Assembly: GCF_023229025.1 (NCBI RefSeq)
Contig: NZ_JALOAA010000015.1
Coordinates: forward strand, 1 to 51,351
Length of the DNA: 51,351 nt
Direction of reading: 5' to 3'
DNA from: Sulfurimonas sp.
GTDB lineage: Bacteria > Campylobacterota > Campylobacteria > Campylobacterales > Sulfurimonadaceae
Part shown: piece after piece, positions 31,099 through 38,936 of the stretch
How the letters are laid out: each line of letters starts with the position of its first letter
How positions within the stretch are numbered: the stretch's first letter is position 1
Position numbers and translations under genes: made by a program
The notes under the pieces: generated by a model
Seen by the model: the letters and a program-made list of their open reading frames with translations, nothing else
Told to the model about the DNA's origin: nothing
Databases searched by the model: none

Positions 31099-32816
31099 TT
31101 TTCAGATAAGAGAAGAGCCTTAAACGAGATTCTTCTTGATTTCTCCTTGTCCTCAACTTCATTTAACATGACTTTTTTAGAAAAACTAAGACCGCTCCCC
31201 TTTAGCACTTGGGCTAACCACCTTTTTGTTTTTTCATCTTGATTTTTAAATATATAGCTAAGTGTTGCAAATGAGCGGTTCATAGATAAGCGTTCATTGT
31301 TAATGTAACTGCTTGAGAAGTCATCAGTTCCCCATTCGCTTGAAGTGTGCCCGTTAATCTCCAATGTTTTAATCTGCTCTTTGTTTTTGTATAAAAACGC
31401 TAAGAGTTTATCTCCAAAGAGCTTTAAGAACTTCTTTTGCTCTTTTGTTAATATATATTCGCCAACCTTAAAGTAGAGATTTCTATCATTAAAACTTATT
31501 GATAAATCCTCTTTTATAATTATCTTATCTGCTTTAATCTCATCCTTAAACAACTCCGTAAGTTGAGTGTAAAAGTTTGTTGATTTATCTGATATTTGTG
31601 CCATAGAGAGATCTCTGTTTAGTTTTACCAGCCACATATTGGTCTCTTGAGACTCCTTGTTGGTATGTACCCCAACAGCAGCAATTTGAGAGTTATGAAG
31701 TATGCTAAGAGCACTTAGGGAGTCATACTCATTGGAGCCGTAATGCTCTTGAGAGAGCATAGAGAATTTACTATTAAGCAGCATGGCAAGCCCATCAGTA
31801 TCATATAGGTCTTGAACATAGCCAACCCCTGCAATCTTGCCATCTGCAAACTCTTTTATATCTTTTAAAGCGCTAGAGTAAGTTGTGTAAACTGTTTTGT
31901 CTTGTAAAATATTTTTCGCTAAATCAACCCTAAGGAGTCTAATCTGCTCCTTATTCATCTCATCTTTTTGTGAGAGTGACACAATAAAATTATTTTCTCT
32001 TGATTTTATAACTCTGTGCGGAGTTATAACCTTATCATCCACAATCTCTCTAAGCCAAATCTTATCGCCAAGCTCCGTTACTCTTAAGAGAACTGCTCCT
32101 ACTTTTGTATCTATACTTTTTTTACCAAGAACTATGATTGAGCCATCATCTGCCTCTGTGGCATCAATACCGTAATCATCATAATTTGAGCCATATTTTT
32201 TACTCCAAAGCATTGTGCCGTTATCAGAAAATCTTGCTAGATATATATCATTTAGGCCAAGACCGTTTTCAAAGATATTTTGGCTATAGGCTCTTGAAGT
32301 CGCAGATGAGCCAATTGCTAAAACTCCTCCATCGCGCAATATAATAATTTTGCTTATTTTATCACTCATGGGAGTCCCAAATTTCTTAAGAAATATTTTA
32401 CTTCCATCAGAGCCTAACTTTAGAATCAATAATGAGCCATCAAGAGTTTGACCACCTATTAAGTAGCCATTTTGAGGAGTTTTTAAGATAGTGACGGCTT
32501 CGCTGAAACTTGCTAGATTAATGGACTCTCTAAGTGTTATATCTGCATGATTATCTATTTTTACAAGGTGTATCTGTGAGCCGTGAACATTAGATAGAGA
32601 TGAGAGGTAATCAAAAGCGTTTGTATAGGTTTTAGAGCTTTGAGAGCGGCTCTGTTTATACTCTTTGATAAATCCAACTGCGCTAATTGAGCGGTCGTAA
32701 TCTTCTGTTACGTCAACTAGGGCGTTGTTAAATTTTTCATCTATTATAATTGAAAAATCTGCTGTTTTTGCATAAATAAAAGAGGTTAGTAGGATAATTG
32801 TTAGGATATAGCGCAT
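31095..32816 (-). CDS. Secreted beta-propeller-like protein with C-terminal OmpA peptidoglycan-binding domain
   Basis: A 573-residue precursor with a Sec signal peptide (about 1-16, cleavage near IYA-KT). Residues about 50-400 contain repeats resembling beta-propeller blades, such as GYLIGGQTLDGSLLILKLGSDG, SKKYGSNYDDYGIDATEADDGSIIVLGKKS and KIAGVGYVQDLYDTDGLAMLL. The C-terminal region (about 430-570) has an OmpA-family fold: YILTKEQKKFLKLFGDKLL, the binding motif LEINGHTSSEWG, then NERLSMNRSFATLSYIF. It is likely a periplasmic or outer-membrane-associated protein held to peptidoglycan. Its specific function is unknown. It is a single reverse gene, separated from rpsR by a terminator. Confidence 0.78.
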   Translation of the reverse strand: MRYILTIILLTSFIYAKTADFSIIIDEKFNNALVDVTEDYDRSISAVGFIKEYKQSRSQSSKTYTNAFDYLSSLSNVHGSQIHLVKIDNHADITLRESINLASFSEAVTILKTPQNGYLIGGQTLDGSLLILKLGSDGSKIFLKKFGTPMSDKISKIIILRDGGVLAIGSSATSRAYSQNIFENGLGLNDIYLARFSDNGTMLWSKKYGSNYDDYGIDATEADDGSIIVLGKKSIDTKVGAVLLRVTELGDKIWLREIVDDKVITPHRVIKSRENNFIVSLSQKDEMNKEQIRLLRVDLAKNILQDKTVYTTYSSALKDIKEFADGKIAGVGYVQDLYDTDGLAMLLNSKFSMLSQEHYGSNEYDSLSALSILHNSQIAAVGVHTNKESQETNMWLVKLNRDLSMAQISDKSTNFYTQLTELFKDEIKADKIIIKEDLSISFNDRNLYFKVGEYILTKEQKKFLKLFGDKLLAFLYKNKEQIKTLEINGHTSSEWGTDDFSSSYINNERLSMNRSFATLSYIFKNQDEKTKRWLAQVLKGSGLSFSKKVMLNEVEDKEKSRRISFKALLLSEN

Positions 32817-32889
32817 TTTACTACTTTTTACTCTTTGTGTAGCAAAAAATATTCCTAAATTAAGTGTGAGTTGTTTTTTAAGGAGAGCA

Positions 32890-32918
32890 TTTTTATAAAA
32901 AGTGGTGCAAAAGCACCA
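32890..32918 (-). terminator. Terminator of the rpsF-ssb-rpsR operon
   Basis: On the reverse strand TGGTGC-TTTT-GCACCA is followed by CTTTTTATAAAAA, a classical intrinsic terminator just past the rpsR stop. A second hairpin (AGAACCTA-ttt-TAGGTTCT) spans the rpsR stop codon. Confidence 0.75.
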
Positions 32919-32924
32919 AAGAAC

Positions 32925-33188
32925 CTATTTTAGGTTCTCAAATGGTGCAGTTACAACTGCTTTACGAGTTACGGTATATGGAACTAATGCCGCAGCTCTA
33001 GCTCTTTTTATAACTGTTGAGATCATATCTTGGTGGCGTTTACAGTTACCTGTTAGACGGCGAGGCATGATTTTATATCTTTCTGAAAGAGAGAAGCGAA
33101 GTGCTCCTACATCTTTATAATCCATGAAGTCAACTTTTGCTTCACAGTACTTACAGTATCTTTTTTTATACTTTCTTCTTTCTGCCAT
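32925..33188 (-). CDS. rpsR: 30S ribosomal protein S18
   Basis: S18 binds 16S rRNA as a heterodimer with S6 on the platform of the small subunit. The 87-residue basic protein has the S18 core DYKDVGALRFSLSERYKIMPRRLTGNCKRHQ and the RARAAALVPY tail motif. The N-terminus contains a CKYC pair (Cys12 and Cys15), and the downstream region adds the Cys in GNCKRH, suggesting the zinc-binding form of S18. It is the last gene of the rpsF-ssb-rpsR operon, 27 nt after ssb, and is followed by a strong hairpin terminator. Confidence 0.97.
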   Translation of the reverse strand: MAERRKYKKRYCKYCEAKVDFMDYKDVGALRFSLSERYKIMPRRLTGNCKRHQDMISTVIKRARAAALVPYTVTRKAVVTAPFENLK

Positions 33189-33215
33189 GGTATTTCCTTT
33201 TGTTATATATTATTT

Positions 33216-33731
33216 CTAAAACGGAATTTCATCTTCATCAATATCGATCTCTGGAATAGAACTGCTTTGTGGCATCTGCTTATTTTGTGAATAAGGTTGT
33301 TGCGAGGTAGCTGGTTTTTGATAGCTTTGAGGCTTCTGTTGAGAATACCCGCCTTGCTCTGAAGCTTGACCCTGTCCGGCAGGATTGCCGCCACTGCTTT
33401 GGTTATCACCTTTTGAGTCTAGCATCTGCATAGTCTCTACAACAACAGAGTGCTTAGAGCGTTTCTGTCCGTTTTGATCTACCCATTGATCAAAGTTAAG
33501 TCTACCCTCTACTAGGATTTTACTCCCTTTACGAAGATATTGGTTGGCAATCTCTGCACTTCTTGCAAAAAATGTAATATCTACAAAACATACTTCCTCT
33601 CTCTTTTCACCGTTAACGGTAAATTTACGGCTCGTTGCAATTGCAGTGTTTGCTATTGCCATTCCGCCTTGAGAGTATCTAAGTTCAATATCCCTTGTTA
33701 GGTTTCCAACCAAAATAACTTTGTTATACAT
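33216..33731 (-). CDS. ssb: Single-stranded DNA-binding protein SSB
   Basis: SSB coats single-stranded DNA in replication, recombination and repair. The 171 residues have the N-terminal OB fold (about 1-108): MYNKVILVGNLTRDIELRYSQ, the EEVCFVDITFFARSAEIANQYLRKGSKILVEGRL strand-loop, and a DQWVDQNGQKRSKHSVV segment. A Gly/Gln/Ser-rich flexible linker follows (about 115-155). The acidic interaction tip ends DIDEDEIPF, which recruits partner proteins. Length and domain order are typical. It lies in the conserved rpsF-ssb-rpsR order, so its level is tied to ribosomal protein expression. Confidence 0.97.
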   Translation of the reverse strand: MYNKVILVGNLTRDIELRYSQGGMAIANTAIATSRKFTVNGEKREEVCFVDITFFARSAEIANQYLRKGSKILVEGRLNFDQWVDQNGQKRSKHSVVVETMQMLDSKGDNQSSGGNPAGQGQASEQGGYSQQKPQSYQKPATSQQPYSQNKQMPQSSSIPEIDIDEDEIPF

Positions 33732-33763
33732 GAATTTTCCTTCTTTGTTTAGGCTTTAGCCAA

Positions 33764-34180
33764 TTACTCTGCTGCAGCTTCAGCCACTTCTTCTGTAGCT
33801 GCTTCAACAGTTTCTGCTTTAGCTTCTGCTTCCGGTAAAGAGGTTTTTTTATTAGCTTTTTGAACTAACTGATTCCAAGCTGCTACTTCACGGTTTGTAT
33901 CATACTTGATAGTTACAAAACGAAGAAGCTCTTCATTGATACGAAAACGTCTCTCAATTTCACTAATTGCTGATGGAGCAGCTGAATAATAGATAACATG
34001 GAAATAACCACGCTCATTTTTATCAATTTGGTATGCTAACTTTCTCATACCCATTGTATCTCTAGCAGCAATTTCGCCACCGTTAGAAGTGATAGTCTCT
34101 TCGATAGCGTTGATGCTAGCTTGTATCTCTTCTGCTGTTAATGTCGGTTTTACGATTACTAAGTTTTCGTAATTTCTCAT
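33764..34180 (-). CDS. rpsF: 30S ribosomal protein S6
   Basis: S6 binds 16S rRNA with S18. The 138-residue protein begins MRNYENLVIVKPTLTAEEI and has the family GMRKLAYQIDKNERGYFHVIYYSA core and RRFRINEELLRFVTIKYD. It ends in a roughly 25-residue Ala/Glu repeat tail (EAEAKAETVEAATEEVAEAAAE) that lengthens it beyond the usual about 100 residues; Glu-rich S6 tails are known in other bacteria. ATG 34180 has AAGGGAGA upstream. The frame is open to 34309 but that part is leader, not S6. A leader of over 100 nt precedes it. Confidence 0.96.
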   Translation of the reverse strand: MRNYENLVIVKPTLTAEEIQASINAIEETITSNGGEIAARDTMGMRKLAYQIDKNERGYFHVIYYSAAPSAISEIERRFRINEELLRFVTIKYDTNREVAAWNQLVQKANKKTSLPEAEAKAETVEAATEEVAEAAAE

Positions 34181-34300
34181 AGAGTATAATCTCCCTTTGG
34201 TATTTTGTCTATCACTTAAAATTAGTGTAAGACTATTGTTTCCCCTTCGGATGTGTATATATCGAAAATAAAAATCGATACAAAGAGAAAGGAACGCGGG
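34181..34300 (-). promoter_or_regulatory. Long rpsF leader, possible S6:S18 autoregulatory RNA
   Basis: About 115 nt separate the reverse -10 elements from the rpsF ATG. The transcript contains CAUCCGAAGGGG, with an exposed CCG at 34250-34248, followed by a CACU/AGUG stem. Some bacteria autoregulate rpsF through a leader hairpin with a conserved CCG bound by S6:S18. The resemblance here is partial and judged by eye. Confidence 0.4.
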
Positions 34301-34317
34301 ATTATACAAAAATTATA
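34301..34317 (-). promoter_or_regulatory. -10 region of the rpsF operon (two TATAAT elements)
   Basis: Reverse-strand TATAAT sequences at 34317-34312 and 34306-34301 are 11 nt apart and face rpsF. Either could be used; no clear -35 box is seen. Confidence 0.5.
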
Positions 34318-34440
34318 CTTAAAAAAAACAATGCTTTACTATTTAGAACTATTTTGAGTTTGAATATGTCAATTTGAAATATATTATTTCTATTTTAATT
34401 TTTTAGGATATAGTTTTATTCAGTAATTAACGGAGAAGAT

Positions 34441-35448
34441 ATGCCAAGAAGAAAAAAAACAAGTTCTAAAAAGCAGCCAAAAACTTTAATAAATATAGTT
34501 TGGATTTTAGCCCTTGTAGCAGCTACTTTAGGTTCGTTTATAGCTGGTTACTATATAGGGTATGAGAGTGCAGAAAAAGATGTAATAAAAAAAGAGAAGG
34601 CAAAAGAGCAAAAGAGAGCCTCTATGCTTAAAAAACTAGAAGATGCAACTCTTAAAACAAAAGAGGCAGATATTAACGAGAGACTCAAAGAGGTGTTGAA
34701 AAAAAAGAGAGCGGGTGAGTATGAAGACGCTTCTCATGAGATTGAAGGCGAACTTCTTCCAAGCCCGCCAAAGAGAGAGGTAACTAAGAGCTCTATAAAA
34801 CCAAAATTAGCGATTATTATAGATGATGTAAGCGTAAAATCGCATGTAAATGCTATAAAAAGTCTTAACCTGCCAATTACAATGTCCTTTTTGCCGCCGA
34901 GCAAGTATAGACCAAACTCTCATGTTTTGGCATCTAAAGAGAGTTTTTATATGGTTCATCTTCCAATGGAAGCAAAAAACTTTACAAAAGAGGAGCCTTT
35001 TACTCTAAAAGTGAGTGACTCTCAAGAGATAATTACACAAAGAATTGCTGATATAAAAAAGCTTTTTCCTAAAGTAAAACATATAAACAATCATACCGGC
35101 AGTAAGTTTACATCTGATGAAAATGCTGTAAAGCGGCTTATATATGCACTTGAGAAGCAGAGCATAAACTTTATAGATAGCAGAACAATCGCTTCGACAA
35201 AAGTTCCGGCAGTAATGAAAAACTATAAAAAAAAGTACATCTCTAGAGATGTTTTTTTAGATCATGAGTTTGATAAAGAGTATGTTAAAGGGCAGATAAA
35301 ACAGGCAGTCGAATATGCAAAAGCGCATGGAAGCGCAATTGCTATAGGGCATCCACACTCAAACACTATATTAGCCATCAATGAATCAAAGAAACTTTTT
35401 GCAGATATAGAGTTAGTTTTAGTAGATAAGCTCTACGTGGATGAGTAG
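34441..35448 (+). CDS. Divergent polysaccharide deacetylase family protein
   Basis: A 335-residue protein with a very basic N-terminus (MPRRKKTSSKKQPK), one membrane segment (about 18-38) and a charged linker with likely coiled coil (about 45-115). The YibQ-like divergent polysaccharide deacetylase domain spans about 120-335. Its landmarks are PKLAIIIDDVS with the metal-type DD pair, FLPPSKY, FYMVHLPMEAK, INNHTGSKFT, NFIDSRTIAST and AIAIGHPHSNTI. The domain faces the periplasm by this topology. Deacetylase activity in this branch is uncertain. A CGGAGAAG Shine-Dalgarno sequence precedes the ATG. It is transcribed away from rpsF, and dprA follows after 30 nt. Confidence 0.85.
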   Translation: MPRRKKTSSKKQPKTLINIVWILALVAATLGSFIAGYYIGYESAEKDVIKKEKAKEQKRASMLKKLEDATLKTKEADINERLKEVLKKKRAGEYEDASHEIEGELLPSPPKREVTKSSIKPKLAIIIDDVSVKSHVNAIKSLNLPITMSFLPPSKYRPNSHVLASKESFYMVHLPMEAKNFTKEEPFTLKVSDSQEIITQRIADIKKLFPKVKHINNHTGSKFTSDENAVKRLIYALEKQSINFIDSRTIASTKVPAVMKNYKKKYISRDVFLDHEFDKEYVKGQIKQAVEYAKAHGSAIAIGHPHSNTILAINESKKLFADIELVLVDKLYVDE

Positions 35449-35478
35449 ATTTTAACAGAGTGTAATTATTGGCAAAAA

Positions 35479-36255
35479 ATGATTGAAACAATAAATTTTC
35501 ATATTACAGAGCTTGATGCCATGAAGAGATATCCAAAAGAGATATTTTATATAGGAGCCACAGAGCTACTAAAAAGACCAAAAATCTCCATAGTAGGCAG
35601 TCGTAAACCAAATCAATATGCAAGAGAGTTAACACATGAGATTGCATCTAAATTGTCACAAGCGGGAGTCTGTATAGTCAGCGGAGGTGCTATCGGCGTG
35701 GATGCTATATGTCATAAAGCCGCCGGAGCAAACAACACAATAATGGTTGCAGGAACAGGGCTTGATAAGAGATATCCGGCAATAAATAAAAATATAATTG
35801 AAGATATAGAAAAAGAGGGATTAGTTCTAAGTCAATTTCAAGCAAATGTACCATCTTATAAATATAACTTTCCTCTTCGTAACGAGCTGCTTGTTGCTTT
35901 GGGAGATATCTTAATTGTAACCTATGCAGATATAAATTCGGGAACCATGAGAAGCGTGCAAGATGCTTTGAAGATGAAAAAAGAGATATATGTGTTACCG
36001 CATAGGATTGGGGAGAGCGAAGGTACAAATAAGCTTCTAAACAAAGGGCTTGCAAAAGCTATATATGATGTAGATGAGTTTGTTGCAAGGTTTGGAGATT
36101 TAAAGCAAGAGAGTATTATAAAAGATGAGTTTTTAGAGTATTGTAAAACAAATCCAACTTATGATGAAGCTATAGCAAAATTTTCCGCTAAGGTTTTTGA
36201 GTATGAGTTGGGAGGGAAAATCACTATAAAAAATGCAAAGATTCAAGTTCTTTAG
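35479..36255 (+). CDS. dprA: DNA processing protein DprA
   Basis: DprA protects incoming single-stranded DNA and loads RecA during natural transformation. The 258-residue protein has the Rossmann-like core: KISIVGSRKPNQYAREL, IVSGGAIGVDAICHKAA, VAGTGLDKRYPAINKNI, the QFQANVPSYKYNFPLRNELLVALGD segment containing the family's FPxRN motif, and ALKMKKEIYVLPHRIGESEGTNKLL. It is shorter than B. subtilis or H. influenzae versions because SAM-like N-terminal and winged C-terminal domains are reduced, as in other Campylobacterota. It suggests, but does not prove, natural competence. It follows the deacetylase-like gene by 30 nt. Confidence 0.92.
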   Translation: MIETINFHITELDAMKRYPKEIFYIGATELLKRPKISIVGSRKPNQYARELTHEIASKLSQAGVCIVSGGAIGVDAICHKAAGANNTIMVAGTGLDKRYPAINKNIIEDIEKEGLVLSQFQANVPSYKYNFPLRNELLVALGDILIVTYADINSGTMRSVQDALKMKKEIYVLPHRIGESEGTNKLLNKGLAKAIYDVDEFVARFGDLKQESIIKDEFLEYCKTNPTYDEAIAKFSAKVFEYELGGKITIKNAKIQVL

Positions 36256-36385
36256 TAGTTAATAGTTTTATATAGCAATCTGTTTTATAAGTTAAAGTTA
36301 TTTATTAATATAGCATTATTATCTATATATAATTTTTTTTCAGATAGTGTCATTATAGTAACCTAGTTAGCCAAAGGATATTAAC

Positions 36386-38080
36386 ATGACAGTAGAGCAA
36401 GTTAAGCGATACAACGGGAGCATATCTATCTTAATAGGCGGTGCGGCAGGAATGGGTATTGCCACACTAGAGAGCATACTTAACAACGCATTTAAAAAGA
36501 GCGGCTTTTATGTTTATTCAACAAAAGAGTTTATGTCTCGGGTAAGAGGCGGAAGCAATACTACACTAATTAGAATTTCAGACACTCCCATAGAAGCACC
36601 ATGTTGGAGTGTTGACATATCCATCGCTTTAGATGCGCTTGCTTTAAAGCACATGCAGGGCAGATGTCATAAAGATACATTAATCTTCGCAGATGAAGCA
36701 TTTGGCGAGGGTAACGCCATTTTAGTTGCAATGAAAGAGAGTGCAAAAAAGTTTGGTAACGCAAAATATGCAAATACCTATATTGCAGGTATGCTTTTTG
36801 GAGTACTTAGTATTGATAAAAGTTTTTTACTCCAAAGTATTGCAGAACACTTTAAAGGTGATGAAGTCAACAAAGAGGTTGCGGAGTTTGGTTATGAAGT
36901 GGGTGTAAAATTAGAAAACAAGAGTAAGTTTAAGTTACCCAAAGTTGATATAGAGGGTTTGAAAAAGTTCCACCAGATGGATGGAACAACTGCATCAGGG
37001 TTTGGTTTTTTAGCAGGCGGATGTAACATGCTAACTGCCTATCCCATGTCCCCATCAACCGGAGTACTAAACTTTATGGCAGCTATGTCAAAAGAGTTTG
37101 ATATAGCAGTAGAGCAGAGTGAAGATGAGATAGCATCCTTACATATGGTGCTTGGCGGTTGGTACGCAGGTGCAAGAGCTATGACTACAACATCCGGCGG
37201 TGGTTTTGCTCTTATGGGTGAGGCTTTGAGTTTATCTGGCATGACAGAGACTCCTGCGGTGATATATCTAGCTCAAAGACCCGGACCTGCTACCGGACTT
37301 CCTACAAGAAGTGAACAGGGCGATTTAAACTTGGCTGTTTACTCAGGACACGGTCCGTTTCCTCGCGTGGTTTTAGCACCTAGTTGTTTAAAAGAGTGCA
37401 TAAACTACGGTTATCTTGCGTTTGAGTTAGCTGATCGTTTTGGGATTCCTGCTATTTTTCTAAGTGACCAATACTTGGCTGATTCAATCTCTATGATAGA
37501 GGATGTTGATTTTGCATCTTACGAGCAGCGCAGATATATTGTAAAGACGCAAGAGGGCTATGAGCGATATGCGGATACAAAAGATGGAATAAGTCCAAGA
37601 GGAATTCCCGGATTTGGAGATGGGCTTATATGCTCTGTAGGTGATGAGCATGATGAGAGAGGACAGATTACGGAAGATTACAATATGCGCGAGCGGATGG
37701 TTGCAAAAAGAGCTCGAAAAAACAACGAACTTATAAAAGAGGCAATCCCACCCGAAGTATATGGAGAGGGCGATATTGCAATTGTCGGTTGGGGCTCAAC
37801 TAAAGGCAGCATTTCAGAAGCCTTACAAAACTTGAACAATCCAGATTTGGCGCAAGTGCATTTTGCATGGGTTTATCCGCTCTCAAAGGAGCAGTTAAGT
37901 GTTCTTGGAAACTTCTCTCACATCATTGTAGTAGAGAACAATGCCGATGGTGCTTTTGCAAATCAATTAAGACTTCATGATATAAAAATTTACAATCAGA
38001 TTTTACAATCAAACGGTTTTAATTTTTTTGCAGATCAACTAACTCTAATGATAGAAGAGTCGATTAAGGAGATATTATGA
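36386..38080 (+). CDS. korA: 2-oxoacid:ferredoxin oxidoreductase, fused gamma-alpha subunit (KorA-like)
   Basis: A 564-residue subunit joining the gamma domain (about 10-190: GGAAGMGIATLESIL, TKEFMSRVRGGSNTTLIRI) to the alpha/pyrimidine-binding domain. The latter spans about 195-560: DGTTASGFGFLAGGC, YPMSPSTGVLNFMA, EQSEDEIASLHMVLGG, TTTSGGGFALMGEALSLSGMTETP, GPATGLPTRSEQGDL. This architecture is that of two-subunit 2-oxoglutarate or related oxidoreductases such as M. tuberculosis KorAB. They oxidise or, with reduced ferredoxin, carboxylate acyl-CoA. Substrate is not certain. Its stop overlaps the korB start by 4 nt. Campylobacterota using the reverse TCA cycle also have a four-subunit OorDABC elsewhere. 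Confidence 0.88.
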   Translation: MTVEQVKRYNGSISILIGGAAGMGIATLESILNNAFKKSGFYVYSTKEFMSRVRGGSNTTLIRISDTPIEAPCWSVDISIALDALALKHMQGRCHKDTLIFADEAFGEGNAILVAMKESAKKFGNAKYANTYIAGMLFGVLSIDKSFLLQSIAEHFKGDEVNKEVAEFGYEVGVKLENKSKFKLPKVDIEGLKKFHQMDGTTASGFGFLAGGCNMLTAYPMSPSTGVLNFMAAMSKEFDIAVEQSEDEIASLHMVLGGWYAGARAMTTTSGGGFALMGEALSLSGMTETPAVIYLAQRPGPATGLPTRSEQGDLNLAVYSGHGPFPRVVLAPSCLKECINYGYLAFELADRFGIPAIFLSDQYLADSISMIEDVDFASYEQRRYIVKTQEGYERYADTKDGISPRGIPGFGDGLICSVGDEHDERGQITEDYNMRERMVAKRARKNNELIKEAIPPEVYGEGDIAIVGWGSTKGSISEALQNLNNPDLAQVHFAWVYPLSKEQLSVLGNFSHIIVVENNADGAFANQLRLHDIKIYNQILQSNGFNFFADQLTLMIEESIKEIL

Positions 38081-38928
38081 GCAATCTATTTGATAAGAGA
38101 GATGTTGATGTCGCTTGGTGCCCTGGTTGTGGTAACTTTGGTATTTTAAAGCTTGTAAAAGAGGTCTTAGAAGAGCTTGAAATAAAAAAGAATAGTCTTG
38201 TCAATGTCTCAGGAATCGGTCAGGCGGCAAAGACTCCCTACTATATAGATACAAATATGTTTGGTGTACTTCACGGCAGAGCACTTCCCGTTGCAACCGG
38301 TATCAAACTCAGCAATGAAAATCTGTGCGTAGTTGCAGAGGGTGGAGACGGTGATATGTACGGTGAGGGCGGTAATCACTTTATTCATACTATAAGAAGA
38401 AATATCGATATTGTTCATATAGTTCACAATAACATGGTGTATGGTCTAACAAAAGGGCAGGCATCGCCTACAAGTCAGAAGGGCTTTGTAACAGGTGTGC
38501 AGGTCGATGGAGTTATAAATGAGCCGTTTAATCCCTTGGCAGTTGCCTTGTCTTTAAAGGCAGGATTTGTCTCACGCATAAATATCGGCAATATAAAACA
38601 TGCAAAAGAGGTTCTAAAAGAGGCTTTTTTATATAAGGGCTATGCACTTGTTGACATCTTGCAGCCTTGCGTGACATTTAATAAAATAAACACATATGAT
38701 TGGTTTAGTGAAAATAGCTATGTTTTAGATGACTCTTATGATGCTAGTGACTTTGAACAAGCTGTAAAAAAATCTTTTGAGACAATTCCTATGCCTATAG
38801 GCGTTCTATATAAAAATAAAAATAGCGCGGTAACGTTTGAAGAGGCTAAAAGGGGTAGAGATGCAAAGCCGCTTCACTCTGTCACTCATGATATGGCTAA
38901 GATTCAACGCTTGTTTGAGAGCTATTAA
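38077..38928 (+). CDS. korB: 2-oxoacid:ferredoxin oxidoreductase, beta subunit (KorB-like)
   Basis: The thiamine diphosphate-binding subunit, 283 residues, partner of the upstream alpha-gamma fusion. It has the WCPGCGNFG pair (Cys15, Cys18), the ThDP motif EGGDGDMYGEGGNH (about 88-101) with NNMVYGLTKGQASPTS (118-133), and Cys198 in LQPCVTFN. Family members usually coordinate a [4Fe-4S] cluster with four cysteines, the third in SGIGCS; here that segment reads SGIGQAAKTPYY, with Gln49 in place of the cysteine. The cluster would have to be incomplete, differently ligated or absent. Electron transfer may thus be altered. Its convergent neighbour queA ends 8 nt away. Confidence 0.88.
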   Translation: MSNLFDKRDVDVAWCPGCGNFGILKLVKEVLEELEIKKNSLVNVSGIGQAAKTPYYIDTNMFGVLHGRALPVATGIKLSNENLCVVAEGGDGDMYGEGGNHFIHTIRRNIDIVHIVHNNMVYGLTKGQASPTSQKGFVTGVQVDGVINEPFNPLAVALSLKAGFVSRINIGNIKHAKEVLKEAFLYKGYALVDILQPCVTFNKINTYDWFSENSYVLDDSYDASDFEQAVKKSFETIPMPIGVLYKNKNSAVTFEEAKRGRDAKPLHSVTHDMAKIQRLFESY

Positions 38929-38936
38929 GAGAGAAC

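Noticed and set aside
34181..34309. Open frame extending rpsF upstream by about 43 residues
   Set aside because: S6 proteins begin at MRNYE; the extension lies in the leader and lies downstream of the -10 boxes only by chance.
36256..36385. RNA gene or operator in the gap before korA
   Set aside because: The 130 nt are AT-rich with a T8 run and no stable stem or tRNA-like structure; probably only a promoter region that I cannot define.
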